Shown here: positions 32,567 to 44,012 of the stretch, piece after piece
How positions within the stretch are numbered: position 1 is the first letter of the stretch
Layout: every line of letters begins with the position of its first letter
Source: Pythium myriotylum
Taxonomy: Eukaryota > Oomycota > Peronosporomycetes > Pythiales > Pythiaceae
DNA: 64,000 bases
Assembly: GCA_023091665.1 (NCBI GenBank)
Contig: JALJCQ010000007.1
Coordinates: 558,001 to 622,000, forward strand
Direction of reading: 5' to 3'
Program-made: the position numbers and the translations under genes
Notes under the pieces: generated by a model
What the model was told of the DNA's origin: nothing
The model's database searches: none
What the model saw: only the letters and a program-made list of their open reading frames with translations

Positions 32567-32869
32567 TGTAACGGGGTACAAGGTTACACGAGTAGGTTAG
32601 GTTATGTAGGTACATAACGTGTGTGGTCCACTTGAGGGAAAAGTTACCCTAAGTAGTGACTCTCTTTTATTAGATTCAGTAGGTGATATCCCGGGGTATT
32701 AGATAGCGGGGATATCAGGTATAGGGGTATTATTCCCCCAGGGGAATAATCTGAATACAAGCAGTTCGCCTTTTGCCAAGTCCTTAGCGCTCGTCGACAG
32801 GGGTCGACTCGGAGCGGCTGCTCACGCTTCCTCAAGCGCAGGTGCTGTGTACGGTCGTGGACCGTTACA
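32567..32869. mobile_element. Solo LTR, Copia-type
   Basis: A 303-bp sequence begins TGTAACGG and ends CCGTTACA, a perfect 8-bp inverted end with TG...CA termini. It is flanked by a 5-bp direct duplication CGATA at 32,562-32,566 and 32,870-32,874. No internal retrotransposon sequence remains. This is the product of recombination between the two LTRs of a complete element. The sequence style matches Copia LTRs of Phytophthora as I remember them; the structure alone proves a solo LTR. Confidence 0.93.
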
Positions 32870-33657
32870 CGATACGACAGCACACACGGATCGAACCAAC
32901 GAACGACGACTCAGGCGATAACGATAACTCACAAAATGGTGCTCGTCGTCAGTGCAGTCGACATCGATATCGTAAACTGGCGACACCACAACACCTTGAA
33001 CATCGAGTAGATGAAGTACGACAGTTTGGCCACAACCCAAGATCTCTCCATCCAAGGTACCGATCGGGTCCTGTTGTTTGGAGTCGTCGTAACCCGTCAC
33101 ATCCCGTCATTACGACTTCAGCGATGGGGGAGTAACGTCTTGACATCGGCTGTGCATTGCAACAGATTGACAACTACGGCAGTGATCACCTAGACCTGGA
33201 TGCGACGGAGGGACTGTGATATCCGCACTGTGATGTTACTCAGTGCTGATGTTTGCGTCACTGCCTTCACACACTCGAGCATCTATCGTCTATGACTCCG
33301 GCAATGCGACCCACATCTTCCTTGCTGTCGCTAGGTGACGTTGTGACCAGCGGTTGGTCAAAAATAGAATAGATTAGGGCTAGGTGAAATCTTATCATTC
33401 AGTAGGCTCTACCACATGAATGGTGTTTTCTGTGGCACATTGCTACACAACTATGATAGCTGGGACAGAGATCGACACGGCATTTTCTAAATCGAATCCC
33501 AAGCTATACAATGGTGTCGCGTTCATGCACCTAAAGTACATTCCGGAGCTTGTTGATCTATCTCCACCTACGAAAAATATGGGTTTTCGTACCGGTTGAC
33601 TCAGAAAACCCGTGTTAAATTCATTTAAGAGCATTTTTTAATTTAGCATTTCAATTG
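32870..33657. other. Spacer between accessory region and conserved genes
   Basis: No gene is recognised. A minus-strand frame around 33,100-32,822 is open for 92 codons without a domain. Base composition becomes AT-richer towards 33,600. Confidence 0.4.
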
Positions 33658-33687
33658 TGGAAATGCCATTTAAAAATGGCATTTCCA
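33658..33687. other. Perfect 14-bp hairpin downstream of the ZMYND12-like gene
   Basis: TGGAAATGCCATTT (33,658-33,671) and its complement (33,674-33,687) are separated by two bases. It lies about 50 bp past the stop codon of the minus-strand gene and could be a 3' UTR hairpin or a small palindrome left by a mobile element. Confidence 0.6.
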
Positions 33688-33736
33688 AAATTAAAATCAG
33701 TACCTAAACCACACTTTGCTTCATAATTCAGCAATC

Positions 33737-34710
33737 TCAGACACCCGCGTCTTGAAGTTGCTGGAGAACATTGCGGACGTCGATCGTCGAGACATGGTCT
33801 GTGCCCTGGTTCACAAGAGGGCCGTCATCGGTTTGATCACTCACTGCAAACACTCTGAACTCACCAAGTTGTCGACGTATATATCTAGTGCCGTTTGCAC
33901 CTGGATCTTGGCTTGGGCGTGGTCCCCAAGGAATAGGAGGAGCAGGCCCTGTGTGTACTTGACTTCGCCCGTCGCGACGTGTCGTGGTCCAAGCGATGCT
34001 GCCCGTTCGTTCACGATGTGGTCGAGCATTATTGTGGCTTCTTGAATCCGTAGTCGCTGGTGCTCGAGCATCCATCCAGCCGTGTCCTCAGGTGGGTTTG
34101 TGAGAAATCGGTACCAAATTTCGACGACCTTGTCGTACATCCCGAGCGCGCTGTCACCGTGCTGCTGTTGGGCGGACTGGATTCTGCTGAATATTTGGCC
34201 GAGACAAAAGTAGAGCTCCGACGTGTACAAATGCTCGGGACCGAAGAGCAGGGAACAGTGGTACGCGCCGTGGGCCGCTCGCTGGAGCGCCTCTGGATAT
34301 ACTTCGTACTCCATCAGCAGCGTGCTGTAGAGTTTGTTCATGCGTACCACGTAAAGGTTCTTTAGCTCTTCGGGGACCTCTACCTGCCCAACGTTTGGCC
34401 CCCCTCCGTTTTGGTCTTTAACCAGCAGCCAGTTGACCAGTGAGAGCACCTCCTCGGCCTGCTTGAGCTGCCGCTCTTTCAAGGCGATCTCCACGAGCAC
34501 AAGGTAATACGGTACGAGTCGCAGCGAGTTCTTGCCGTACAGTTCCGAGGCCAGCTTGATTGCAAGCAAACCTTTCTCTTGCGCGACTTTGAGCTGACGG
34601 TTGAAACAAAGTTCCTCGCTTTCTCGTCGCAGCTTTTCACAATCTTCTTCAGGCTTGGACGTTGGCTGCTGTGAGTTGGTCGCTGGCGTTGTCTGGCTAG
34701 CACGCTGCAT
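33737..34710 (-). CDS. ZMYND12: ZMYND12-like TPR protein (axonemal)
   Basis: Two exons, complement(join(33737..33805, 33865..34710)), give 304 residues. The 59-nt intron has GTGAGT and CAG ends and is phase 0. Without splicing the frame would end after ten foreign codons. The protein is helical with TPR-like repeats: FNRQLKVAQEKGLLAIKLASELYG, LVPYYLVLVEIALKERQLKQAEEV, AAHGAYHCSLLFGPEHLYTSELYF, GDSALGMYDKVVEIWYRFL. This matches the TPR part of ZMYND12, a partner of TTC29 and dynein in flagella. The N-terminal MYND zinc finger of animal ZMYND12 is absent, and only 153 bp separate the ATG from the Myb gene. An axonemal role in zoospores is inferred. Confidence 0.72.
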
Positions 34711-34863
34711 GTTGTTCCACGAGAAGAGAAAAGTGCAACAAGATCATGAAGAGTCACGAGAAGATGTACTAATTTTACGGACCCGATTACAACAGCGGCG
34801 GGCGGGTGCCTCTACAGTTCGCTGGGCATACTTCGCTACGTCTTGGAGGAGAAAGAAAGGGAA

Positions 34864-37377
34864 CTACAGAGACAGGCGATCCATGTCGCCCGAGACGCGC
34901 CACAGCTCGTCCATGGTCTGGAACTCGTCCATCTTGAGGTCCGAGATGCGGCCGACGTCACCGATCTCGTTGAGGAAGACGTCGAGGCTTCGACGGCCCA
35001 TCAGTGTGTTGCCACTGCCCGAAGTCCGCATGCGGCGAGCGGCAGACGCGCGCGCGGCCATGTCGATGCTGTTGCGCGGCTTGACCTTCTTGTGCGACGG
35101 CTCCTCGCCGTCTTCGCTCATTCCATCGTCATCATCCGTAGACTTGACACTAGAAGAGGACGATGGCATCGGCGGCTTATGAAGGCGCTGGGCAAAGGCC
35201 ACAGCTGGGTTGAACGGCCGAGGCGTGGGCTTGGAGGAGTTGCTGCTCGCACTTGCATTTTCGGCGTTCTGTTTCTGCAAGAAAGCAGCCACTGGCGAAG
35301 GCTTGGCAGACTCGGTCGGCGTTGAGACCTTTGCGAGATTCTGTACAAACATGGCCGCCGGATTCGTTGGCGTCGTCACCTTGCCTGATGATCCCGAGGC
35401 CGCAGCGGCCTTCTGTGCAAAAGCCGAGGCGGGGTTGGGCGACGCACCGCCGCTGAGTCTTGCTGCAAACATGGCAGCAGGATTTGCCGCCGGGTTGGCT
35501 CCTCCCTTGGGCGTGCTGCTGATGCTCTGCGCGAACGCGGCCGCCAAGCTGGGTTTGCTGTTGTTCGACGACTGTTGCTGCTGCTTTGAGTCCTGCGCCG
35601 TGCTGGCTGTCTCGGCCTGGTCGTTCGTCGGCTGTCCTTCCTGTTGGTACGAGCCTCCCGCAGACGACGCGGATCCGTTTGCCTCCTGGGACGCCTGCAT
35701 CGACGCCTGGTTGTGGTTGTACTGCGCAGCCGCGGCGTACTGGTCGCCCGGGTGCATACCTTGCTGTGCGTATTGCGCGGCGTAGACGTGGCCCTCGGCC
35801 GAGGTCGGAGTCGGCACGGCGTGCATCGGGTATCCGTAGCTGGACATCATCTGGCCTTGGATCGGCGCGGCCATCATCGGGCCGGGGCTCGGCACGCGGT
35901 ACACGGCGCCGTTCGCGCCCGTCATGTACGTGGCCGGCACGCCGCTGGTCGTGTACATGTTGCCGTTGGCGTCGACGCTGTAGGCCGCGGTCGTGGTCGC
36001 GTACACGGGTCGGTAGCTCGCGCTGGCGCCCTGCGAGTTGGAGATGTTGACGACGTTAGAGCGGCGGTCGAGGCTGTAGTCCTGTGGCGGCACGGCGAGC
36101 ACGGGCGCGCCGACGGGCTGGCCGTACGAGTTGACGGGCGTCATGACGACGGTCTTGGGGTAGCCGCCCATGGCGCCCGGGTACGAGCCTGGCGGCGGAG
36201 CGTAGGCGACCATCGTGGGCACGCCGCCCATGCCCATGGCCGGGTGGCCCATCATCTGCGGCTGCATCATGGGCACGCGGCCCATGGGCGTGGCCTGCGT
36301 CGGGATGGAGCCAAAGGCACGCAGCTCTTCGCTCTTGACCATGTTGCCGTTGAAGCCCGAGGCCGGCTTGGGCTTGCCCTTGTCGCTGCCCGAGCCCGAG
36401 CCGTTGGCGGCGCCGTTGCCGCTGCGGCGGTTCTGTCCTTTGCGCACGCGGCAGAGCGACTTCCATCGGATCTTGACGGCGTCCTCCGTGCGTCCGGGCA
36501 GCATGGCGGCGATCGTGGACCACTTGTTGCCCAGTCGCGCCTGCGCCTCGAGCACGATGCGGTCTTCCTCGGCCGTGTACTCGCCTCGGATGATGCTCGG
36601 GTCGAGGTGGTTGTACCAGCGCTCGCGGCACTGCTTGGACGTGCGCCCGGGGATGCGGTTGGCGACCTGGCCCCAGTTTTTCCTTCCTTCGGCCACGAGT
36701 TCCTTGAGCAGTTCATCTTCGTCGGGGCGCCAGTGGCCCTTGACGAGTCCGGGCGCGAGCACTTTGGTCCAGCGCTGGAGACACTGCGTGTGGTTGCGTC
36801 CGGGCACTTCCTCGGCGATCGACTTCCAGTTGCGCTCGCCGTGCTTGGCCACGGCCTGGCGCAGACGCTCGTCCTCCTCGGGCGTCCAGCGCTTGGGCAC
36901 GGCCTTGTCTTTCGCCTTCATGAGCTTGTTCATCGAGCCGTGCGAGATGGCGATCTTGCCCGTGTCCGTGACCACGCACTGCACGTCGTGGTGCTTCTGC
37001 CGGGGCACGCCCTTGATCTCCGTGAACACGCGCTTCGTGCCGCCCACGGCCGGCGTCATCTCCTCGTCCACTTCTTCGCCCGTGTCTTCGTCTTCCTCGT
37101 CCTCTTCCTCGTCGTTGTTCTCGTCGTCGTCGTCGTCATTTTCGTCGCCGCCGGCCTCCTGCTTGACCGCGTTGGCGCCAACGTTGGCGTTGGTATTGGT
37201 GGTGTTGGTGGCGCCAACGTTGGCATTGTTGGCGTTGGTGGCGCTGTTGTTGCCCTCGGCGAAGAGCAGCTTGCCAAAGTCCGAGATGGACGAGCGCCCG
37301 TCGGACTCCATGGGGAACGAGTCGGCGAGCTCGGTCATGAGCGTCGAGATGGACTCGCGGCTCACGCTCACGCTCAT
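34864..37377 (-). CDS. R1R2R3-Myb transcription factor
   Basis: A single-exon gene of 837 residues. Residues 161-208, 211-260 and 262-312 are three Myb repeats with the expected tryptophan spacing (W164/W184/W203 in R1; W216/W235/W254 in R2; Y267/W286/W305 in R3, where the first aromatic is Y). This arrangement is that of animal c-Myb and CDC5-unrelated three-repeat Mybs. Residues 80-106 form an acidic run. Residues 43-70 are Asn/Thr/Ala-rich low complexity. The C-terminal 500 residues are Met/Gly/Pro/Gln-rich, then hold several copies of a motif resembling NPA-(A/V)-FAQ (for example NPAAMFVQNLAK, NPAVAFAQRLHK). It should bind DNA in the nucleus. In oomycetes such factors act in sporulation and zoospore development; that link is family knowledge. 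Confidence 0.92.
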   Translation of the reverse strand: MSVSVSRESISTLMTELADSFPMESDGRSSISDFGKLLFAEGNNSATNANNANVGATNTTNTNANVGANAVKQEAGGDENDDDDDENNDEEEDEEDEDTGEEVDEEMTPAVGGTKRVFTEIKGVPRQKHHDVQCVVTDTGKIAISHGSMNKLMKAKDKAVPKRWTPEEDERLRQAVAKHGERNWKSIAEEVPGRNHTQCLQRWTKVLAPGLVKGHWRPDEDELLKELVAEGRKNWGQVANRIPGRTSKQCRERWYNHLDPSIIRGEYTAEEDRIVLEAQARLGNKWSTIAAMLPGRTEDAVKIRWKSLCRVRKGQNRRSGNGAANGSGSGSDKGKPKPASGFNGNMVKSEELRAFGSIPTQATPMGRVPMMQPQMMGHPAMGMGGVPTMVAYAPPPGSYPGAMGGYPKTVVMTPVNSYGQPVGAPVLAVPPQDYSLDRRSNVVNISNSQGASASYRPVYATTTAAYSVDANGNMYTTSGVPATYMTGANGAVYRVPSPGPMMAAPIQGQMMSSYGYPMHAVPTPTSAEGHVYAAQYAQQGMHPGDQYAAAAQYNHNQASMQASQEANGSASSAGGSYQQEGQPTNDQAETASTAQDSKQQQQSSNNSKPSLAAAFAQSISSTPKGGANPAANPAAMFAARLSGGASPNPASAFAQKAAAASGSSGKVTTPTNPAAMFVQNLAKVSTPTESAKPSPVAAFLQKQNAENASASSNSSKPTPRPFNPAVAFAQRLHKPPMPSSSSSVKSTDDDDGMSEDGEEPSHKKVKPRNSIDMAARASAARRMRTSGSGNTLMGRRSLDVFLNEIGDVGRISDLKMDEFQTMDELWRVSGDMDRLSL

Positions 37378-38728
<1,351 letters not shown>

Positions 38729-38840
38729 AGATATGGCAGCCACCTCGCTATCCAGCGACGAGTGGGCGTCAAGAGCTCCACGGGATATATGTAAAAACAC
38801 ATCTATTTCTCCAAAAGCTTTTCGTTTGTAGTCAGGCTCA

Positions 38841-41117
38841 TCATTCGTCGTCAGAGAAGTGCATATCTTCCACAACATCCTCAGCGTCGACGGCAGCGAC
38901 CGACTTCTTGAACTCCTTGAGAGACATACCCTTGACCTTGGCGACAGTGGCCTCATCCACTGCCGAACCCGCGGCCTTCTTGTTCTTCTTCTTGCGGTTC
39001 TTCTTGGACGCCTTGGTCTCCACCTTCTCAGCTGGCTCTTCCTCCATCTCGGCGTCACTGTCCGAGTTGTACTCGGCCGAAGTCTTGTTGGCCTTGTCAC
39101 CTGTCTCCTTCTTCGCGTTCAGTTTCTTCTGGAGCTCAGCAGCATCCGACGCAAAGAGCTTCTTGACTGCAGTCTCGCGCTCGTTCTTGAGGAAGTTGTT
39201 GAGCTTCTCAGTCTCCTTCGGCGCGATATCGAGACCCGTGCGCTTGGACCGGATCCAGTCCGCACGCTTCTTGAGGTTCTCGATCAACCCACGAGCGAGT
39301 GAGTTCCATCGTGGCACGAGGCACGACTGGGTGAACTTGGTCAGCGCTAGTAGCAGCGGCACCGTGAACTCAGGGTAGCCGATATGGAACTTGTACACGT
39401 CGCACTCGCGCTGCAACAGCTCGAAGAGCTTGGCGATCAACTGATCATGGACACGCTTGTTGTCAAGGTGTGACTTCGACAGCTTGACGTTGAGGTCAAG
39501 GTCCAAGTCTACTCGTGTGGAGCCCGAAGATTCCTTGGACGTGTTCTTGGCCTTGCTGCCACGGTATGACGTGCTGAACGGCTGCATGTTCAGGATCTCG
39601 AGCAGCACAGGGCTTGTTGGCACGAACGAGTTGGTCGCGAACGCGATTTGCTGAAGCAGCTTGACGCACTGGAATCGCATCGGAGCGTATCGGATCGTCG
39701 ACGAGAGGCGGACGACGGCGAAGAGCAACTGGCAGAGCGGGTAGACCAGCGCGCGGAGCTGGTTCTCCTCGGGGTACGCACACACGACAGCAGCCCACAC
39801 ACGAAGCTGGTTGAAGAACTGCCAGTTGAGCACCGCCTTGAACGTGTCGGGGCTGGGGGAGGTGATGGTCTTGCGAATTGTGATCGCAAGCTCACGGATG
39901 TACACGAATGCATGCTGGTACGAACTGGCAAGGTCCAGACCGTAGAGCTCCACGACACAGTTGCCGAGCAGAATGTGGTGTGGCAGCGTCGCCTCGTTTG
40001 TGAACTTGGTGTTGCGCATGTACGTGATGTAGATTCCCTTGAGCGCAGTCTCGAGGAACGGGAACGGCATCTGGAGCGAGAGATCGCGGATTCGCACGAA
40101 CGCCAGCATGCAGACGTTGGTGTTGAGAGACTTGGCCCAGAGCTTGAGCAGCGTGCGCAGGAGCTTGTTGGCGGACTTGGGGCACGGGATGACGAATGGA
40201 ATGTAGTGAGTGAGCTCGCGCAGCACGAACGTCTGGATATCCTGGCCCGTGGTCTGGTTGAGAACGTAGTTGACGCAGCTAAAGAAGCGGCGGATCACAA
40301 GCGAGTGCTTCTTCCACTTGCGCTCGTCGACACGAAGCTTTTCGGACGATTCGCTGCCTTCTTCTGGCGCGTTCGACGCGACGAGCTTGGCAAACGTCAC
40401 ATGCATCTTGCGGAAGACGCTAAGCATCAAGCGGTTGTACACGGCGCTGCTCTGGATGTCAAACATGATCTCGCCGTCCTTGCTCACGTCGGCGGCGTCG
40501 CTCGAGCGACATGCGTCGCTGAAGATCTTCATCATGCGCCGCAGGCCATTGGCCGTGTACTTGTCGAAACACTCCTTTTCGGCCTTGATAAGCATCTCCA
40601 TCGTCACGGTCGTGCGACCGACGCTCTCGGCTTCCTCTTCTCCCTGAGCATCGTCGGCCTCGTTCTCATCGTCGTCCTCCTCGTCCACGTCGCCAGTGGA
40701 CGGGAACGACGTCATGTATCGCGGATCCAGCGCGTCTTCATCTTCCTCCTCGCTGCTCTCGCCGTCGTCGTCCTTGTCCATGGCCGCGTCGGCGTCGCTG
40801 TCGTTGTCGTCGTCGGCGCCGTCACCGCCCTGCTCGAGATCCGACTCTTCGGCGTCCGAGTCGAGAAAGTCAGCATTGAGAAAGTCGTCGAGGTCCATGT
40901 CGTTGAGCATGTCGGACTCGTCTTTCTTGCCGCTCGTCTCGGCCGCGACGTCGGCCACGCTCTTCTTCTTGGGCGCGCCATGCTCGTCCTCGTACTTGGC
41001 GTTGCGCTTCTCCTTGAGCGTCTTGATGCGCCGCTTCTCGTTGCGCTGCTTGATCTTGGCCTTGAGGTGGCCTTTCTTGATGAACTTGATCGCCTTCTTC
41101 TTCTGCGCGCCCGCCAT
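38841..41117 (-). CDS. NOC2: Nucleolar complex protein 2 (Noc2) homologue
   Basis: A single exon of 758 residues from the ATG at 41,117, which has a good context (ACCATGG) and is preferred to the longer open frame. The N-terminus is basic (KKKAIKFIKKGHLKAKIKQRNEKRR), like known Noc2 proteins. A long acidic region follows (LDSDAEESDLEQ... to about residue 175). The central and C-terminal Noc2 domain contains SSAVYNRLMLSVFRKMH, NVCMLAFVRIRDL and a KGIYITYMRNTKFTNEATLPH segment, all typical. The C-terminus is again charged. Noc2 forms complexes with Noc1/Mak21 or Noc3 that carry 60S pre-ribosomes through the nucleolus. No intron is needed. Convergent with centrin. Confidence 0.93.
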   Translation of the reverse strand: MAGAQKKKAIKFIKKGHLKAKIKQRNEKRRIKTLKEKRNAKYEDEHGAPKKKSVADVAAETSGKKDESDMLNDMDLDDFLNADFLDSDAEESDLEQGGDGADDDNDSDADAAMDKDDDGESSEEEDEDALDPRYMTSFPSTGDVDEEDDDENEADDAQGEEEAESVGRTTVTMEMLIKAEKECFDKYTANGLRRMMKIFSDACRSSDAADVSKDGEIMFDIQSSAVYNRLMLSVFRKMHVTFAKLVASNAPEEGSESSEKLRVDERKWKKHSLVIRRFFSCVNYVLNQTTGQDIQTFVLRELTHYIPFVIPCPKSANKLLRTLLKLWAKSLNTNVCMLAFVRIRDLSLQMPFPFLETALKGIYITYMRNTKFTNEATLPHHILLGNCVVELYGLDLASSYQHAFVYIRELAITIRKTITSPSPDTFKAVLNWQFFNQLRVWAAVVCAYPEENQLRALVYPLCQLLFAVVRLSSTIRYAPMRFQCVKLLQQIAFATNSFVPTSPVLLEILNMQPFSTSYRGSKAKNTSKESSGSTRVDLDLDLNVKLSKSHLDNKRVHDQLIAKLFELLQRECDVYKFHIGYPEFTVPLLLALTKFTQSCLVPRWNSLARGLIENLKKRADWIRSKRTGLDIAPKETEKLNNFLKNERETAVKKLFASDAAELQKKLNAKKETGDKANKTSAEYNSDSDAEMEEEPAEKVETKASKKNRKKKNKKAAGSAVDEATVAKVKGMSLKEFKKSVAAVDAEDVVEDMHFSDDE

Positions 41118-42227
41118 GGTGCTCGAAGGATCTCCACGCGCGGCGACCTTGCTCCACTGGTTGGCAATCCCAAAGGGCCGTGCGTGGGCTGGTTGGGTGG
41201 TGTGGAAGCGATACATGGTGTGGACTACACCATCACGTAAGTGTCCTAATTTAGGGAATATAAAGTTTGTCCAAAATTCACGCCGAAACCAGCTGTCGAA
41301 AGTGTCAATAATCAATCATCTCGTGCGGTCGCCCTAGTCTAGGGCACACCCCAGAGGTACAGTTGCACGTCCGTCGACCGTCGAAAATTGAAGTAACTAT
41401 GCATCGGTTCTATTTTCGACAGCTGTCAAGAATTGTCGCAAATTCAAGCAGGATCGTCTCCATTGGCGTTTTGGGCGGGGTAGCGAAAACGAGAATCTGA
41501 TCCCGTGGCTCTTCCTCGCGGAAGAGACGCCGGCGCGCCCTCTCGCTCGCGGGGGGCTTCCATCCATGCGCCCTGGGCCACTCGAACTGACTGCGCACAG
41601 TCAGCGGCTGAGGAAGCCACGGATCTATTCTTCTCTCGCTGACCCCACGCAGGCGGCGTCTTCGCCGACAAAGATAACTTCCGTTTTCTTTGCATGTTTT
41701 TTATTTTGTTGGCGCGGCGGCTTCCCACCCCATACGGCCACCAAAGGCATCCACAGAGTGGGCCGTCGCCTGATGTTGACTCGCCCATTCCTCCCACCCG
41801 GCTTCCACGGACGCGCGCGCGCCAACAAAAACGGGGCAGACGAGCCATTGCAGCAAAACGCGGCTGGGGGGTCGGGGTGCCCCGTTTGCAGCCAATCCCG
41901 GGACGTTCTGGATGAGATCACCCTCGTTGTTTCATCCAATCCAACTCTCGAACTCAGGTCTGGGCACCGGACTTCTATCTTGCGAGTCCCTACTACACTT
42001 GCAGTTTGTATACTAGACACCCTCTAACGCCCGCTAACGCCCACATGGGATCCCTTCGTTCCATCGAGCTTCCTTCCGGCCAGCAGCGCCGCGTGACTCG
42101 CGTGTGACGTACGACCCGACAATTGAGTTCTCGGCGCCTTCCGGCGACTGACACGACCCCGTGGTCCGGCCACCCGCGTGCCCTCTCACTCCCTCTCTCT
42201 CTCGCTCGCGCCCACTGCCTCGCACCC
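41118..42227. promoter_or_regulatory. Divergent intergenic region, Noc2 and kinase
   Basis: The 1.1 kb region lies between two divergent ATGs. The 60 bases before the kinase ATG are CT-rich (TCTCTCTCTCGCTCGC). No confident promoter element is seen. Several antisense frames of 60-150 codons are of no evident meaning. Confidence 0.35.
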
Positions 42228-43858
42228 ATGGGCGCCTCCATGGTCAAGAGCTGCTTCGCGACCGACGGCTACCCGTCGCCGACCTCGCGACCGCCGTGCT
42301 CCCACCACCACCATCATCACCACCAGCGCCACCACAATCATCCCAAGCTGCACCCCGTCACGCCTCTGCACACGCCGCACCGTCCCGCGCACGCGACCCA
42401 TGCGCTCGAAAGCTACCACGGCGCGCCCCACGCGCCGCGCAAGCTCTCGCCCTACGACCGCTTCCGCCAGGAGCTCCAGCTGCGCAGCGCCGCGCTCCCG
42501 TTCAAGAACGACCCGCGACGCGAGCGCTACGACAGTCGAGAGAGCACGTCGTCGAGCGGCACGGACGAAGAGCTCGCGGCCATGATGATCATGTCGCGCA
42601 GCAGCAACCAGGTCTACGACAAGGACCGTCGACTGCGAGGCTCGAGCCGACGCTCCCCGGCCCATCTGGCCTCGTACGCGTCCACGGCGCCGTCCGGGGA
42701 CTCGTTCTGCCGCACGCCAGGAAGCCGCCGCTCGAGCGGTGTCGTCACTCCAGCGAGCTCGCGACGTCTCTCCCGCACCTCGAGCCCATCCTTCGGGTTC
42801 GAAGACCTTCTCCCAGAGGTACGATCCCCATCTCCGACGCCAGAGAGCGAAAGCTTTTCCTCCTGAACTGACGATCTTTTTTTTTCTCTCCTTCTTGTAG
42901 CACTATGTTCTCGAAGAACTGATTGGCTCCGGGACGACCTCCAAGTGCTACCGCTGCCGTCGCACGACCGACGGCCGAGCCTTTGCCTGCAAGATCATCA
43001 ACAAGCGTCGTCTCTCCTTCGACCAATTCCAACGAGATGATATGGTGACTCAAGTCCGCAAGGAGGTCGAGGTGCTTCGTCGACTGGACCACCCCAACAT
43101 CGCCAAACTCGAAGATGCCTACGAGAACAACACGTACATCTTGCTGATGATGGAGCTGCTCGAAGGCGGCGAACTCTTCGACACCATCATCGAACGCGTT
43201 CGCTTCACCGAGTCCGACGCCAAGGAAACAGCTCGCAGCATTCTGTCGGCCATCGCCTACATGCACTCGCAAGGTATTGTCCACCGAGATATCAAACCCG
43301 AGAACTTGCTGCTCGCCGCTCATTCGTCACCCGGGAAGCCTCTTCTCGTCAAGATTGTTGACTTTGGGTTTGCGTCTTCAATCCACTCACGTGGCGCCAT
43401 GACCTCGTTCCTGGGCACTGGCGGATACATCGCTCCCGAGATCGTCACGCATCAGCCGTACACTGCTGCTGTCGACACCTGGGCGTTCGGCGTCCTGCTT
43501 TACTTGATGCTCTGTGGACGGGTGAGTGGACTGATGCTCGATGGGCTGATGAAGTGTTCCTCATGTGCTGACTCGTCGCTTTTGATAATGCAGCTTCCAT
43601 TCACCACGGCGATCCAGCTGCAGCCTGGTCAACGCATGTCGTCTGTGTACCGACTCACCTTCCCGGATAAGTACTGGCACGGCGTGAGCAGTACTGCTCG
43701 CGATCTCGTCTCGAAACTTCTTGTACTGAACCCTTCCCAACGTCTCACTCCTGCGGTACGTTCGGGAATCATTCTTCGAACCGAATGCCAGTTACTCAAC
43801 CTACTTGTTGTTGCAATTACAGGAGGCTCTCCAGCACCGTTGGTTCCGCGCTGAGTGA
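42228..43858 (+). CDS. CAMK-like serine/threonine protein kinase
   Basis: Four exons (42228..42818, 42901..43521, 43594..43755, 43823..43858) give 469 residues. All introns are GT-AG, phase 0, of 82, 72 and 67 nt. Residues 1-197 are low complexity with a histidine run near residue 25-32 and many Ser/Arg motifs. The kinase domain starts at the exon 2 boundary: Gly loop IGSGTTSKCY, catalytic K228 in FACKIIN, EVEVLRRLDHPNI, HRD at 325-327, DFG at 351-353, APE at 375-377, and the W/AFG segment VDTWAFGVLLYLMLCGRLPF. The last exon encodes only EALQHRWFRAE, the usual end of CAMK kinase domains. No calmodulin-binding tail or EF-hand is present. The substrate is unknown. The 3' end is 154 bp from the convergent gene. 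Confidence 0.9.
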
Positions 43859-44012
43859 ACGCACATCGTCTTTGACGTTTTCCCGTACTGTGCTCACGTA
43901 TCCTCTACGTATTGTCATTTCGCTCTCTATTTATTCACAAGATCGCACTCGCGACTTGCCGCTTTTGAACAAAACAAAACACGTATTTATTCTCACTCAG
44001 CTTTTCCTTTCA

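Noticed and set aside
39648..41240. A 530-codon plus-strand ORF opposite Noc2
   Set aside because: Antisense shadow of the conserved Noc2 gene; no domain.
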